64,000 nt of DNA from Kitasatospora albolonga (GCA_002082585.1 CP020563.1:2350001-2414000), one strand, 5' to 3'; positions 8,558 to 18,104 are shown, numbered from the stretch's first letter. Notes: generated by a model from the sequence alone, not told the origin. Translations and numbers: made by a program.

Positions 8558-8749
8558 ATGACGGACAGAACACTCTGGTCCTACAAGGACATTGCCGCGC
8601 ACATCCAGGTCCAGCCGGACACCGTCCGCTCCTACCGCAAACACGGGCTCCTTCCCCCGCCCGACCAGGTGAAGAACGGAAAGCCGTACTGGTACGGGGA
8701 CACCATCCGCGCCTGGGTCGCCTCCCGCCCCCGCAACCGGGGGCGCTGA
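8558..8749 (+). CDS. Small helix-turn-helix protein
   Basis: 63 aa, MTDRTLWSYKDIAAHIQVQ onward. The segment YKDIAAHIQVQPDTVRSYRK is a clear helix-turn-helix of the MerR/AlpA type, followed by LLPPPDQVKNGKPYWYGDTI, the wing found in small excisionase- or BldC-like DNA-binding proteins. It has no partner domain. The ATG at 8558 is preferred to the GTG three codons earlier because AGAGAGG lies eight bases before it. It stands alone: the upstream 270 bp hold its promoter region and a hairpin lies directly after it. Its targets are unknown. Confidence 0.75.
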   Translation: MTDRTLWSYKDIAAHIQVQPDTVRSYRKHGLLPPPDQVKNGKPYWYGDTIRAWVASRPRNRGR

Positions 8750-8765
8750 CCCCGGTCCGCTCCCC

Positions 8766-8790
8766 AGGCCCGGCCTCTACTGCCGGGCCT
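8766..8790. terminator. Bidirectional hairpin between convergent genes
   Basis: AGGCCCGGC (8766-8774) pairs perfectly with GCCGGGCCT (8782-8790) around a 7-nt loop. It overlaps the last codons of the methyltransferase and follows the HTH gene by 16 bp. Confidence 0.65.
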
Positions 8791-9526
8791 CCTTCCGGAA
8801 CAGGGCCGTCCAGAGAAAGGACTCACCGAAGACCGGGGACCCGGGCGCCTCGTCGCGCATGCGGCGCAGCTCGACCTCGGTCAGGCCCGAGAAGATGTCA
8901 CGCAACTCCTCCGAGGTGTAGGCCAGTCCGCCGCCCAGGTCCCCCCGTCGGTAGAGCTCCGCGTCCGGCAGCTCGGAGCCCATACCGCCCTCCCCGGCCG
9001 CGAAGCAGGTGAGCGCGAAATGGCCGCCGGGGGCGAGGCAGCGATCGAGGAGCGCGAGGTAGCTGATACGCCGGTGGGGCGGCAGATGGTGGAAGCACCC
9101 GGAGTCATGGATCAGGTCGTACGGTCCCGCCGCTTCCGCCCCCTCCGCCGTCAGGGCGAAGGCGTCACCGCAGTGGAACCGGGCCCCGGCTCCCGGTACT
9201 TCGGCGCGCTCCTCGGCCCAGGCGATCGCCGCCGGGGAGAGGTCGATCGCGGTGACGTCGAAGCCGTACGAGGCCAGCGCGTGCGCGTTGCGCCCGGGGC
9301 CGCAGCCGAGGTCGAGCGCGCGGCCCGGCGTGACCAGCCCCCGGTCGACGTACGAGACGAGGCTCTCGTCGGGCTTCTCCGCGAAGAACGGCACCGGCTT
9401 CGCGCGGTCCTCGTAGAAGCCGTCCCACCACGAGGCGGCTCCGGAGGTCCAGCGGTGCGCCTCAGGTGCGAACAGGCCGTCCAGGAGCGTCAGTACGTCG
9501 TCCGTCGTGCGAATGTTCCGGTGCAT
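8777..9526 (-). CDS. Class I SAM-dependent methyltransferase
   Basis: 249 aa. ALDLGCGPGRNAHALASYG (about residues 65-85) is motif I of class I methyltransferases, followed by VTAIDLSPAAIAWAEER (SAM ribose site) and IHDSGCFHHLPPHRR (post-motif loop). The domain matches generic methyltransferases acting on small molecules; the substrate cannot be read from sequence. The ATG at 9526 follows AAAGGGG by five bases, better placed than the GTG six codons upstream. It is monocistronic, convergent with the small HTH gene. Confidence 0.85.
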   Translation of the reverse strand: MHRNIRTTDDVLTLLDGLFAPEAHRWTSGAASWWDGFYEDRAKPVPFFAEKPDESLVSYVDRGLVTPGRALDLGCGPGRNAHALASYGFDVTAIDLSPAAIAWAEERAEVPGAGARFHCGDAFALTAEGAEAAGPYDLIHDSGCFHHLPPHRRISYLALLDRCLAPGGHFALTCFAAGEGGMGSELPDAELYRRGDLGGGLAYTSEELRDIFSGLTEVELRRMRDEAPGSPVFGESFLWTALFRKEARQ

Positions 9527-9839
9527 CCGGTCCCCTTTCCCCACTCGTGAATTTTAGTGATGCGGCCGAAGAAAGCCCAGGTCACAGCCGGTTCGGCGAG
9601 GCCACTGGCGGACGCTGAAGGGGGCGGGGCCACGTGGGCGCCCCGACCTCCCCGCCCCCTGGCGCCCAGGCCCTCCGCGCTCCCGCCACGGCCCGTCAGG
9701 AGGGCAGCGGCGGCCGACCCGAGAACCCTTTCCGAACGGATCTCGGGCCAGCTGCGGAAAGGCCGCACGGCTATCGCGCAGGCCGCACGGCTCCCGCACA
9801 GAGGAGGCGCTGGGGGCACCGGAGGGCGAGCGGCGACGG
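9527..9839. other. Intergenic stretch between methyltransferase and MMPL gene
   Basis: 313 bp with no supported gene. A minus-strand TAAAAT at 9556-9551, 25 bp before the methyltransferase start, is a possible -10 without a good -35. The remainder is GC-rich and holds one open frame that lacks a ribosome site and any recognisable domain. Confidence 0.5.
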
Positions 9840-12209
9840 CTACGCCCCCGCGGTGACCTTCTCCCCGTCCCGGGTCCCCGCCTCGGGTATCTCCCCGTCG
9901 GCCGCGGGCGCACCCGGGCCGCTCGGCCCACCCTTCGTACCGGGGCCGACCGGGGCCGACTCCCCTTCGCTGAGGCCGAACTTCTGGTGGAAGGCGCGCA
10001 GTGGCTTCGGGGCCCACCAGGTGGCGCGGCCCGTCAGCTTCATCACGGCGGGGACCAGCAGACTGCGGACCACCATGGCGTCCATCAGGACGGCGAGGGC
10101 GATCCCGAGCCCCAGCATCTTGGTGTTGGTGACCCGCGAGGTGCCGATGGCGACCATCACGACCGCGAGGATCACGGCGGCCGCGGTGATCAGACCTCCG
10201 GTACGGGCCAGTCCGAAGGTGATCGAGCCCTCGTGGTCACCGGTCCGGTCGTACTCCTCCTTGATCCGGGAGAGCAGGAAGACCCCGTAGTCCATGGAGA
10301 GTCCGAAGGCGACGCAGAACATCAGGACGGGCAGCGTCGTCTCGATGTCCCCCGTACTGGTGAAGGCGAGGACCCCGGAGAGATTCCCGTCCTGGAAGAC
10401 CCAGACCACCGCCCCGAACATCGCCGTCAGGCTGAGGGCGTTGAGCGCGACCGCCTGGATCGGGATGAGCACGCTGCCGGTGAGCAGGAAGACCAGGAGC
10501 AGCGTCACCACGACGATGATGCCGATCGCCCAGGGCAGCCGGTCCGCGATGGCGTCCTTGGAGTCGACGAGGACCGCCGCCGTGCCCGTCACCGAGGTGT
10601 CGAGGGAGTCGGCGGGTATCGCGCGCAGGTCCCGTACGAGCTGCTGGGTCTCCTCCCCCACCGCTTCGCCCTCCGGCAGCACGCTGAAGTACGCGGCGGA
10701 GTCCCCCGTGACCGGGCCGTCGACCCGCTGCACGCCCGGGACCTGCTCGATCCGGCCCTTGAGTGCCTCGTACGCGGCGGGCGTCCCCCCGCCCTCGACC
10801 AGCATCGCCAGACCGCCGCCGGGGCTGCCGGGGAAACCGTCACGGATGTGCTCCTGGACGACCCGGGACTCGGCGCCGACGGGGAGCTGGCGGTCGTCCG
10901 CCGTACCGAACTTGACCCCCAGGAAGGGCAGCCCCAGGAGGACGAGCCCGACCGCGGTGACGATGGCGAAGACGGGCGCCCTGCGCATCACCAGCCCGCC
11001 GAAGCGCGCCCATGCCCTGCCGGGCTCCTTGAGGGGGACTTCCGCGGCTGCCGCCCCCTTCTTTCTGCGGCGCAGCAGACGGCGCAGGTCGAGCGCGTTG
11101 ACGCGGGGGCCCAGCAGCATGAGCGCGGCGGGGAGCAGGATCAGCGCGGCGGCAGCGGCGAGCAGGACCACGGCGATCCCGGCATAGGCGAAGGACCGCA
11201 GGAAGTACTGCGGGAAGACGAGCATCGCGGACAGGGACACGGCCACCGTCAGCGCGGAGAAGAGCACCGTGCGTCCGGCCGTGCGCAGCGTCGTACCGAC
11301 CGCCGTCCGGGGGTCGGCCCCGGTGTCCAGCTCCTCGCGAAAGCGGCGGACGATGAACAGGGCGTAGTCGATGGCCAGTCCGAGGCCGAGGGCCGTGGTG
11401 AGGTTCATCGCGAAGACCGAGACATCGGTGAACTCGGTCAGGCCGCGCAGCACGGCGTTGGTGCCGAGGATGGCGACGATGCCGACCAGGAGCGGCAGCA
11501 TGGCGGCGACCGCGCTGCCGAAGACCATCACCAGCAGGACGAGCGTCACCGGCAGGGCGATGAGCTCGGCCCGCAGCAGGTCCTCCTGGATGATCTCCTG
11601 CATCTCGTGCTGGACGGCGACCGGCCCGCCCACGGAGACCGTCACCGGCCCGCTCTCCCCGGCGAAGGCGGGAGCGATCCGTTCGAGGGTCCTGCCCGCG
11701 GCCGTCTCGTCGCCCCCGACGCGGGCCGCGATGATCGCCTCCCGGCCGTCCTCGGCGCGCAGGCCGGGCGCCTTGGTCTGCCAGTACGAAGTGACGCCCG
11801 ATATGCCCTGCTCACCGGCGAGCCGCTCGGTGATCCGTGCGGCCTCGGCCGCCACCGCCGGATCGTCGACGGAGGCCGTACCGCTGCCCACCAGCAGGAG
11901 CAGGTTGGGCTGGGAGGCGGGGAACTCCCGCTCCAGCACCTCGGTGGCGTACGAGGACTCGGCGTCGGGGGCCTGCCAGCCGCCGCCACGCATCCGGTCG
12001 GCCACCCCGCTCCCGGCGAACACGGCGAGGGCGGTGATCACCAGGGCGGCCAGCAGGGCGAGCCGGGGCCTGGCGGTGACGAACCGGGTCCAGCCCCCCA
12101 CGGACGGAGCGCCGGACGGATTCGCCGGATTCGGTCGATTCGATGGATTCGCCGGACCAGGTGGCCCGGACCGCCCTGCGCTGCCGCGTGGACCGTTGAC
12201 TTCGGACAT
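9840..12209 (-). CDS. MMPL/RND family transporter
   Basis: 789 aa with the twelve-helix RND plan: one helix near residue 40, a large extracellular domain, five helices with GLGLAIDYALFIVRRFREEL, a second external domain, and five helices with CVAFGLSMDYGVFLLSRIKEEY. These two GxxxDYxxF stretches are the MMPL proton-relay regions. Such proteins export lipids or hydrophobic drugs. Start ATG at 12209 has GAAGGGGA nine bases upstream. The N-terminal 35 residues are a Pro/Asn/Ser-rich repeat tract (DNA has repeated GGATTCGCCGGA). Divergent from a TetR gene that probably represses it. Confidence 0.9.
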   Translation of the reverse strand: MSEVNGPRGSAGRSGPPGPANPSNRPNPANPSGAPSVGGWTRFVTARPRLALLAALVITALAVFAGSGVADRMRGGGWQAPDAESSYATEVLEREFPASQPNLLLLVGSGTASVDDPAVAAEAARITERLAGEQGISGVTSYWQTKAPGLRAEDGREAIIAARVGGDETAAGRTLERIAPAFAGESGPVTVSVGGPVAVQHEMQEIIQEDLLRAELIALPVTLVLLVMVFGSAVAAMLPLLVGIVAILGTNAVLRGLTEFTDVSVFAMNLTTALGLGLAIDYALFIVRRFREELDTGADPRTAVGTTLRTAGRTVLFSALTVAVSLSAMLVFPQYFLRSFAYAGIAVVLLAAAAALILLPAALMLLGPRVNALDLRRLLRRRKKGAAAAEVPLKEPGRAWARFGGLVMRRAPVFAIVTAVGLVLLGLPFLGVKFGTADDRQLPVGAESRVVQEHIRDGFPGSPGGGLAMLVEGGGTPAAYEALKGRIEQVPGVQRVDGPVTGDSAAYFSVLPEGEAVGEETQQLVRDLRAIPADSLDTSVTGTAAVLVDSKDAIADRLPWAIGIIVVVTLLLVFLLTGSVLIPIQAVALNALSLTAMFGAVVWVFQDGNLSGVLAFTSTGDIETTLPVLMFCVAFGLSMDYGVFLLSRIKEEYDRTGDHEGSITFGLARTGGLITAAAVILAVVMVAIGTSRVTNTKMLGLGIALAVLMDAMVVRSLLVPAVMKLTGRATWWAPKPLRAFHQKFGLSEGESAPVGPGTKGGPSGPGAPAADGEIPEAGTRDGEKVTAGA

Positions 12210-12265
12210 GGTGCGGTGTCCCCTTCACCGAGACCCGGGCAGCTCAGGGCAGCATGGGTCAGTCA

Positions 12266-12284
12266 TTGCCACTTACACTGGCAA
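12266..12284. promoter_or_regulatory. Inverted repeat in the MMPL-TetR divergent region
   Basis: TTGCCA (12266-12271) and TGGCAA (12279-12284) form a perfect dyad around CTTACAC. A rightward -10-like TACACT lies inside it at 12274-12279. It is a candidate operator. Confidence 0.45.
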
Positions 12285-12287
12285 ACA

Positions 12288-12330
12288 CGAGTAGTCGCTC
12301 GCGTTTCACAAGAATGCGAGCGAGTACTCG
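12288..12330. promoter_or_regulatory. Long dyad, probable TetR operator
   Basis: CGAGTAGTCGCTCGC (12288-12302) and GCGAGCGAGTACTCG (12316-12330) pair at 14 of 15 positions around a 13-nt AT-richer centre. The right arm is also part of a perfect 12-bp palindrome, GCGAGTACTCGC (12320-12331). CTCGCGTTT recurs at 12298 and 12327. Its place between the divergent exporter and regulator argues for autoregulation. Confidence 0.6.
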
Positions 12331-12366
12331 CGTTTGTCAAACGCATCACGAAAGCTGGGGATTGCC

Positions 12367-13104
12367 GTGCCGGAGGCCAGAGCCAAAAAGGGCGCAGCAG
12401 AGGACGGAGCGGCCGGGAAACCCGCGGACGACGGGCCCGGCGGCACCACGGGGGCCGCCCGCCCGCGCCGCCGCCAGGCCCGCGGCGAAGCCCGTATCGC
12501 CCAACTCCTCCAGGCCGCCGCCAACGTCTTCGGCAGCAGCGGTTACACCGCGTCCAGCACCAACGCCATCGCCCGCGAGGCCGGTGTCTCGCCGGGCACG
12601 CTCTACCAGTTCTTCCCGAACAAGGAGGCCATCGCCGTCGAGCTCGGCGACCGGCTGCTCGACCGCTGGCGCGACACGTACGGAGCCGCCTTCACCCCGA
12701 GCCACATCACGCTGCCGCTCGACCGGATGCTGGACGCCGTCCTGGACCCGCTGATCGCGTTCAACTGCGAGAATCCCGCGTTCTTCGTCCTGATGCACGG
12801 CTCGGAGATCCCCGGCCGGATCACCGAGGAGCACGACATCGTGCACGCCACGATGCTGAGCCGGGTCGAGGAGATCCTCATCGGCTACCTCGCGGACATC
12901 CCCACCGCCCAGGTCCACCGGGTCGCCGAGATGGCGTTCATGACGTTCAAGGCCGGGCTCGACCTGATCATGGCCCACGAGGGCGAGGAGCGTGAGGCGT
13001 ACATCCGCGAGCTGAAGACGCTCATCTTCCGTTACCTGGACCCCCTGATCGGCGACGACTCCCCCCACCTGGCTCCGCACGCACGGCAGGGCGACCCCGC
13101 CTGA
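12367..13104 (+). CDS. TetR family transcriptional regulator
   Basis: 245 aa. After a 40-residue disordered N-terminus, the HTH reads IAQLLQAAANVFGSSGY then TNAIAREAGVSPGTLYQFFP, textbook TetR. A ligand domain follows, with a C-terminal half resembling TetR_C of exporter regulators. GTG at 12367 is chosen because a GGGGA motif lies five bases before it; the frame is open upstream to 12334 from a TTG, but that part overlaps the operator dyad. It probably represses the divergent MMPL transporter. Confidence 0.88.
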   Translation: MPEARAKKGAAEDGAAGKPADDGPGGTTGAARPRRRQARGEARIAQLLQAAANVFGSSGYTASSTNAIAREAGVSPGTLYQFFPNKEAIAVELGDRLLDRWRDTYGAAFTPSHITLPLDRMLDAVLDPLIAFNCENPAFFVLMHGSEIPGRITEEHDIVHATMLSRVEEILIGYLADIPTAQVHRVAEMAFMTFKAGLDLIMAHEGEEREAYIRELKTLIFRYLDPLIGDDSPHLAPHARQGDPA

Positions 13105-13136
13105 GGGACGGCACGGATCGAGGCACGCACGAGGCC

Positions 13137-13159
13137 CCGGGCCCATCGGCGGGGCCCGG
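13137..13159 (+). terminator. Hairpin after the TetR gene
   Basis: CCGGGCCC (13137-13144) and GGGCCCGG (13152-13159) form an 8-bp stem with a 7-nt loop, 33 bp beyond the stop and just before the copper-responsive promoter. Confidence 0.6.
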
Positions 13160-13177
13160 CACGCCCAGGACGCATTA

Positions 13178-13197
13178 ATACCCCCTAGGGGTATAGT
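13178..13197 (+). promoter_or_regulatory. CsoR-type copper operator and -10 of copZ-copA
   Basis: ATACCCCCTAGGGGTAT (13178-13194) matches the well known CsoR pseudo-palindrome. A TATAGT -10 overlaps its right arm at 13192-13197, so bound CsoR would block RNA polymerase until copper releases it. The csoR gene itself is not in the window. Confidence 0.85.
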
Positions 13198-13288
13198 GTG
13201 GAGTAAGTGAGGCGCCCCGGGCATCCCTGTAGCCCCTGGAGCCCCGAGCCTGTCGCCGAAGATCCGTGTTGCCGAAGAGGAGAACGTC

Positions 13289-13609
13289 ATGACCGCCGAG
13301 ACCGAGCCCACCACCCCGTCCACCGGTTCCTGCTGCTCGCCCACCGGTTCCTGCCACGACGGCGCCGCCGACGTGCGGATCGAGCCGACGGACTCGGTCA
13401 CCGCGGTGTACGAGGTGAAGGGCATGACCTGCGGCCACTGCGAGGGCGCCGTGTCGGAGGAGATCTCCGCGCTCGGGGGCGTGACGTCGGTCGAGGCCGT
13501 CGCCGCCACCGGCCGTGTCACCGTCTCCTCCAAGGCCCCGCTGGCCGAGGACGCCGTGCGCGCCGCCGTCGACGAGGCCGGTTACGAGCTCGTCGGCCGG
13601 GCCGCCTGA
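13289..13609 (+). CDS. copZ: Copper chaperone, HMA domain
   Basis: 106 aa. A ferredoxin-like HMA domain spans residues 40-104 with the copper-binding MTCGHC (Cys48, Cys51) and the closing EAGYELVG typical of CopZ. The 39-residue N-terminal extension holds three further cysteines in GSCCSPTGSC, not part of a standard CopZ; it could bind additional Cu(I). The ATG at 13289 follows GAGGAG by six bases. It lies behind a CsoR operator and 103 bp ahead of the copper ATPase, so it probably delivers Cu(I) to that pump. Confidence 0.92.
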   Translation: MTAETEPTTPSTGSCCSPTGSCHDGAADVRIEPTDSVTAVYEVKGMTCGHCEGAVSEEISALGGVTSVEAVAATGRVTVSSKAPLAEDAVRAAVDEAGYELVGRAA

Positions 13610-13712
13610 ACGCCGGCGTTCCACCGCACCGCCCCCTTCTTGCCGTCGGGCCGGGCCCACCAGCAGATACTGGTGAGGTACGGCCCGATCCGCGTTACCC
13701 AGGAGTTCGGAC

Positions 13713-16220
13713 ATGGCCAGCACAGCAGCAGCCGAGACCCCGGCCGCGAACGCCTCCGAGGCCGAGCTCATGATCGGCGGGATGACGTGCGCCTCGTGCG
13801 CCGCCCGCGTCGAGAAGAAGCTCAACCGGATGGACGGCGTCACCGCCACGGTGAACTACGCGACCGAGAAGGCCCGCGTCACCTTCGCCGAGGGGCTGGA
13901 GCTGACGGACCTCGTCGCGACGGTCGAGAAGACCGGCTACACGGCCCGTCCCCTCCCGCCGCCGGAGCGGAAAGCGGAACGGAGGGCGGAAGGGAAGACG
14001 GAACGGGCACCGGAACCCAGCCACGAGCCCGAGCAGGCGCCCGGCCCCACTCCCACGCCCACAACAGCCGCCGCGCCCACCGGCACACCGGCCGAGGCAT
14101 CCGCTGACGCGCCCGCCGCAGCACCCGCCGACTCCGCCGACGCTTCTACCGCCGCGCCCACCGGGTCCACCGGGTCCACCGGGTCCACCGGGTCCACCGG
14201 GTCCACCGGGTCCACCGAAGCGGAACAGGTCGAAGCGGAACAAGCCGCCTCCCTCGCCGTCCTCCGGCAGCGGGTCGTCGTCTCCGCCGTCCTCAGCGTC
14301 CCCGTCGTCCTGCTCGCCATGGTCCCCGCCCTCCAGTTCGACTACTGGCAGTGGCTCTCCCTGACCCTCGCCGCACCGGTCGTCGTCTGGGGCGGGCTGC
14401 CCTTCCACCGGGCCACCTGGACCAACCTCAAGCACGGCGCGGCCACCATGGACACCCTGGTCTCGATGGGCACCCTCGCCGCCTTCGGCTGGTCACTGTG
14501 GGCCCTGTTCCTCGGCGACGCCGGGATGCCGGGCATGCGGCACGGATTCGACCTGACCGTCTCACGGGCCGACGCGAGCTCCATGATCTACCTGGAGGTG
14601 GCGGCCGGGGTCATCACGTTCATCCTGCTGGGCCGCTACCTGGAGGCGCGCGCGAAGCGGAAGGCCGGGGCCGCGCTGCGGGCGCTGATGCACCTGGGCG
14701 CGAAGGACGTGGCCGTGCTGAGGGGCGGTACGGAGGTACGCGTCCCCGCCGACCGGCTCGCCGTCGGTGACCGCTTCGTCGTACGCCCCGGGGAGAAGAT
14801 CGCGACCGACGGCAGGGTCGTCGAGGGCAGTTCGGCCGTGGACGCCTCGATGCTGACCGGCGAGTCCGTGCCCGTCGAGGTCGCCGTCGGCGACACCGTC
14901 ACCGGAGCCACCATCAACGCGGGCGGACGCCTCGTCATCGAAGCCACCCGCATCGGCTCCGACACCCAACTCGCCCGCATGGCCCGCCTGGTCGAGGACG
15001 CCCAGAACGGCAAGGCCGCCGCCCAGCGCCTCGCCGACCGCATCTCCGCCGTCTTCGTCCCCATCGTCATCGCCCTAGCCCTGGGAACCCTGGGCTTCTG
15101 GCTCGGCAGCGGCGCCGGACCCACCGCCGCCTTCACCGCGGCCGTCGCCGTCCTGATCATCGCCTGCCCCTGCGCCCTCGGACTGGCCACCCCCACCGCC
15201 CTCATGGTCGGCACCGGCCGCGGCGCCCAGCTCGGCATCCTCATCAAGGGCCCCGAAGTCCTCGAAACCACCCGCCGCGCCGACACCATCGTCCTCGACA
15301 AGACCGGCACCGTCACCACCGGCAAGATGACCCTCCTCACCGTCCACACCGCCGACGGCACCGACGAGAACGACGTCCTGCGACTGGCCGGAGCTCTCGA
15401 GCACTCCTCCGAACACCCCATCGCCCAGGCCGTGGCAGCAGGCGCCACCGAACGCCTCGACGGAGCCACCCTCCCCACCCCCGAGGACTTCACCAATGTC
15501 CCCGGACTCGGCGTCCGGGGCACCGTCGAAGGCCACACCGTCCTCGTCGGCCGCCCCCGCCTCCTCTCCGACGCGGGCATCCCCCTCCCCCAGGAATCGG
15601 CCGCCGCCCTGGCGGAGGCCGAGGCTCAGGGACGTACAGCGGTGGTCGTCGCCTGGGACAGGGAGGCTCGGGGCGTGCTCGGGGTGGCCGACGCCGTCAA
15701 GGACGGCAGCGCGGACGCCGTGGCGGGGCTGCGCGCCCTCGGGCTCACCCCGATCCTCCTGACCGGCGACAACCGGGCGGTGGCCGACGCCGTGGCCCGC
15801 GAAGTGGGCATCGACGAGGTGTACGCCGAGGTCATGCCCGAGGACAAGGTCGACGTCGTCAAGCGCCTCCAGGCCGAAGGCCGTTCGGTCGCCATGGTCG
15901 GCGACGGGGTCAACGACGCCGCCGCGCTGGCGACGGCAGACCTGGGACTGGCGATGGGTACGGGGACGGATGCGGCGATCGAGGCGAGCGACCTCACACT
16001 GGTTCGTGGAGATCTCAAGGTGACAGCTGACGCAATCCGGCTTTCCAGGCGTACTCTGGCCACTATCAGGGGCAACCTCTTCTGGGCCTTCGGGTACAAC
16101 GTCGCGGCACTGCCCCTGGCTGCAAGTGGCCTGCTCAACCCTATGATCGCGGGAGCCGCCATGGCGTTTTCGTCCGTGTTCGTCGTCACGAACAGCCTCC
16201 GGTTGCGTGCCTTCACGTAA
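13713..16220 (+). CDS. copA: Copper-translocating P-type ATPase
   Basis: 835 aa P1B-ATPase exporting Cu(I). Order: one N-terminal HMA domain with MTCASC (Cys26, Cys29), a very long Pro/Ala/Thr linker to about residue 170, eight membrane helices with the transport motif CPC at 485-487, phosphorylated Asp529 in DKTGT, the [10 protein letters not shown] nucleotide-site His-Pro, and [10 protein letters not shown]. The ATG at 13713 has AGGAG seven bases upstream. Linker length is unusual and includes six TGS repeats. Transcription is presumably from the CsoR-controlled promoter ahead of copZ. Confidence 0.95.
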   Translation: MASTAAAETPAANASEAELMIGGMTCASCAARVEKKLNRMDGVTATVNYATEKARVTFAEGLELTDLVATVEKTGYTARPLPPPERKAERRAEGKTERAPEPSHEPEQAPGPTPTPTTAAAPTGTPAEASADAPAAAPADSADASTAAPTGSTGSTGSTGSTGSTGSTEAEQVEAEQAASLAVLRQRVVVSAVLSVPVVLLAMVPALQFDYWQWLSLTLAAPVVVWGGLPFHRATWTNLKHGAATMDTLVSMGTLAAFGWSLWALFLGDAGMPGMRHGFDLTVSRADASSMIYLEVAAGVITFILLGRYLEARAKRKAGAALRALMHLGAKDVAVLRGGTEVRVPADRLAVGDRFVVRPGEKIATDGRVVEGSSAVDASMLTGESVPVEVAVGDTVTGATINAGGRLVIEATRIGSDTQLARMARLVEDAQNGKAAAQRLADRISAVFVPIVIALALGTLGFWLGSGAGPTAAFTAAVAVLIIACPCALGLATPTALMVGTGRGAQLGILIKGPEVLETTRRADTIVLDKTGTVTTGKMTLLTVHTADGTDENDVLRLAGALEHSSEHPIAQAVAAGATERLDGATLPTPEDFTNVPGLGVRGTVEGHTVLVGRPRLLSDAGIPLPQESAAALAEAEAQGRTAVVVAWDREARGVLGVADAVKDGSADAVAGLRALGLTPILLTGDNRAVADAVAREVGIDEVYAEVMPEDKVDVVKRLQAEGRSVAMVGDGVNDAAALATADLGLAMGTGTDAAIEASDLTLVRGDLKVTADAIRLSRRTLATIRGNLFWAFGYNVAALPLAASGLLNPMIAGAAMAFSSVFVVTNSLRLRAFT
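14160..14213 (+). repeat. Six 9-bp tandem repeats in the CopA linker
   Basis: Six exact copies of ACCGGGTCC encode (TGS)6 between the metal-binding domain and the first membrane helix. Copy number could vary without frame loss. Confidence 0.9.
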
Positions 16221-16805
16221 CTTCCACAAAGAGATTTAGATCACACCGTTCTTGGGGTAACCATCCGGTGGGTTCGCGAGTCTTAGAGTGCGATGCCAAG
16301 GATGTCTTGGGGGACGTCCGAGTGGGAGTGTCTTGGGGGACGCTCCCGTGGCAAGCGTTTGAGCCGGGGCACGTGCACCGGGGAGCTTTGAGCGGCCCTC
16401 CCGTGCGTACGTTCCCCGGCAGAGCGCGCACAACAACGGGAGCTTCGGCTCCCTGCACAGACGCCCGGCCGGATCCCGTGGGGGGAATCCGCTCCGGGAT
16501 ATGGGAAGCGCCCCGACCGTCGACCCGTGGGGGGATCGGCGGCGGGGCGTTTCTCGCGTTCACAGGGCAGGTGAGGCCCTGCCCGGGCATGAAGCCCCAT
16601 CGGGGTCCCACCGGGCAGGTGAAGCCCCACCCGGGCACGTGAAAGCCCCACCCCCGACACACACTCCCGTGACGGCCCCCGAGCGCTGCGACGGCCCCGA
16701 AACGCCGAATCGCCCCGGACACCGCGCTCTGTGCGAAGCGCGGTACGCGGGGCGAAGGCAGTCGGCCGAAGAGGCCGGGGCACTACAGGGCGGTACGAGA
16801 GCGGG
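16221..16805. other. Long intergenic region with two families of direct repeats
   Basis: 585 bp between copA and the 3' end of citrate synthase with no convincing gene. TGTCTTGGGGGACG occurs exactly at 16303-16316 and 16329-16342 (26-bp period). About four degenerate copies of GGGCAGGTGAAGCCCCA lie between 16565 and 16650. An AT-richer segment at 16225-16245 (AAAGAGATTTAGATCACA) could be part of a promoter. Open frames here have no ribosome site and no recognisable family. Confidence 0.5.
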
Positions 16806-18104
16806 TCAGCGGCCCTCGACCGGGACGAAGTCGCGCAGGACCTCGCCGGTGTAGATCTGGCGCGGGCGGCCGATGCGCGAACCCGGCTCCTTGATCATCT
16901 CGTGCCACTGGGCGATCCAGCCCGGAAGGCGGCCGAGCGCGAAGAGCACGGTGAACATCTCGGTCGGGAAGCCCATGGCCCGGTAGATCAGACCGGTGTA
17001 GAAGTCCACGTTGGGGTAGAGGTTGCGCGAGACGAAGTACTCGTCGGAGAGCGCGTGCTCCTCCAGCTTGAGCGCGATGTCGAGCAGCTCGTCGGACTTG
17101 CCGAGCGCGGACAGCACGTCGTGGGCGGCGGCCTTGATGATCTTGGCGCGCGGGTCGAACGACTTGTACACCCGGTGGCCGAAGCCCATCAGGCGGACGC
17201 CGTCCTCCTTGTTCTTCACCTTGCGGATGAAGGAGTCGACATCGCCGCCGTTGGCCTGGATGCCCTCCAGCATCTCCAGCACCGACTGGTTGGCGCCACC
17301 GTGCAGGGGGCCCCACAGCGCCGAGATACCGGCGGAGATCGAGGCGAACATGTTCGCCTGCGAGGAGCCGACCAGACGCACGGTGGAGGTCGAACAGTTC
17401 TGCTCGTGGTCCGCGTGCAGGATGAGCAGCTTGTCCAGCGCCGAGACGACGACCGGGTCGAGCTCGTACTCCTGGGCGGGGACCGAGAAGGTCATGCGCA
17501 GGAAGTTCTCGACGTACCCGAGGTCGTTGCGCGGGTAGACGAAGGGGTGCCCGATGGACTTCTTGTACGCGTACGCCGCGATCGTCGGCAGCTTCGCCAG
17601 CAGGCGGATCGTCGAGAGGTGGCGCTGCTCCTCGTCGAACGGGTTGTGGCTGTCCTGGTAGAACGTGGACAGCGCGCTGACGACCGAGGACAGCATGGCC
17701 ATCGGGTGGGCGTCACGGGGGAAGCCGTCGAAGAACCGCTTGACGTCCTCGTGGAGCAGCGTGTGCTGGGTGATCTCGTTCTTGAAGTCCGCCAGCTCGT
17801 CGACCTTGGGGAGGTCGCCGTTGATCAGCGTGTACGCGACCTCGAGGAACGACGAGCGCTCGGCGAGCTGCTCGATCGGGTATCCGCGGTAGCGCAGAAT
17901 GCCCTGCTCACCGTCGAGGTACGTGATGGCGGATTTATAGGCGGCGGTGTTGCCGTATCCGCTGTCCAGCGTCACCAGGCCGGTATTGGCCCGGAGCTTC
18001 CCGATGTCGAAGCCCTTGTCGCCGACGGTGCTGTCGATCACCGGGTAGGTGTACTCGTCATCGCCGTACCGCAGTACTACAGCGTTGTTGGTGTGCTCGC
18101 TCAC
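16806..18104 (-). CDS. gltA: Citrate synthase (type II)
   Basis: 432 aa, condensing oxaloacetate and acetyl-CoA in the TCA cycle. Recognisable blocks are GYPIEQLAERSSFLEVAYTL, SVVSALSTFYQDS, the catalytic-site LILHADHEQNCSTSTVRLVG with its histidine, GPLHGGANQSVLEML and VRLMGFGHRVYK. GTG at 18104 is chosen because GAGGG lies five bases upstream and the protein then begins VSEHTNNAVVLRYGDDEY, like other streptomycete citrate synthases of about 430 residues. Palindromes lie about 90-130 bp upstream of its start. The gene is called citA in S. coelicolor. Confidence 0.95.
   Translation of the reverse strand: MSEHTNNAVVLRYGDDEYTYPVIDSTVGDKGFDIGKLRANTGLVTLDSGYGNTAAYKSAITYLDGEQGILRYRGYPIEQLAERSSFLEVAYTLINGDLPKVDELADFKNEITQHTLLHEDVKRFFDGFPRDAHPMAMLSSVVSALSTFYQDSHNPFDEEQRHLSTIRLLAKLPTIAAYAYKKSIGHPFVYPRNDLGYVENFLRMTFSVPAQEYELDPVVVSALDKLLILHADHEQNCSTSTVRLVGSSQANMFASISAGISALWGPLHGGANQSVLEMLEGIQANGGDVDSFIRKVKNKEDGVRLMGFGHRVYKSFDPRAKIIKAAAHDVLSALGKSDELLDIALKLEEHALSDEYFVSRNLYPNVDFYTGLIYRAMGFPTEMFTVLFALGRLPGWIAQWHEMIKEPGSRIGRPRQIYTGEVLRDFVPVEGR

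Noticed and set aside
9557..9856. 99-codon open frame in the gap before the MMPL gene
   Set aside because: Pro/Arg-rich translation without ribosome site or domain; typical GC-rich spurious frame.
16213..16722. A minus-strand open frame with repeated GWGF motifs between copA and citrate synthase
   Set aside because: The motifs come from the DNA tandem repeats; there is no good start, the composition is Pro/Arg-rich and no family is recognised.
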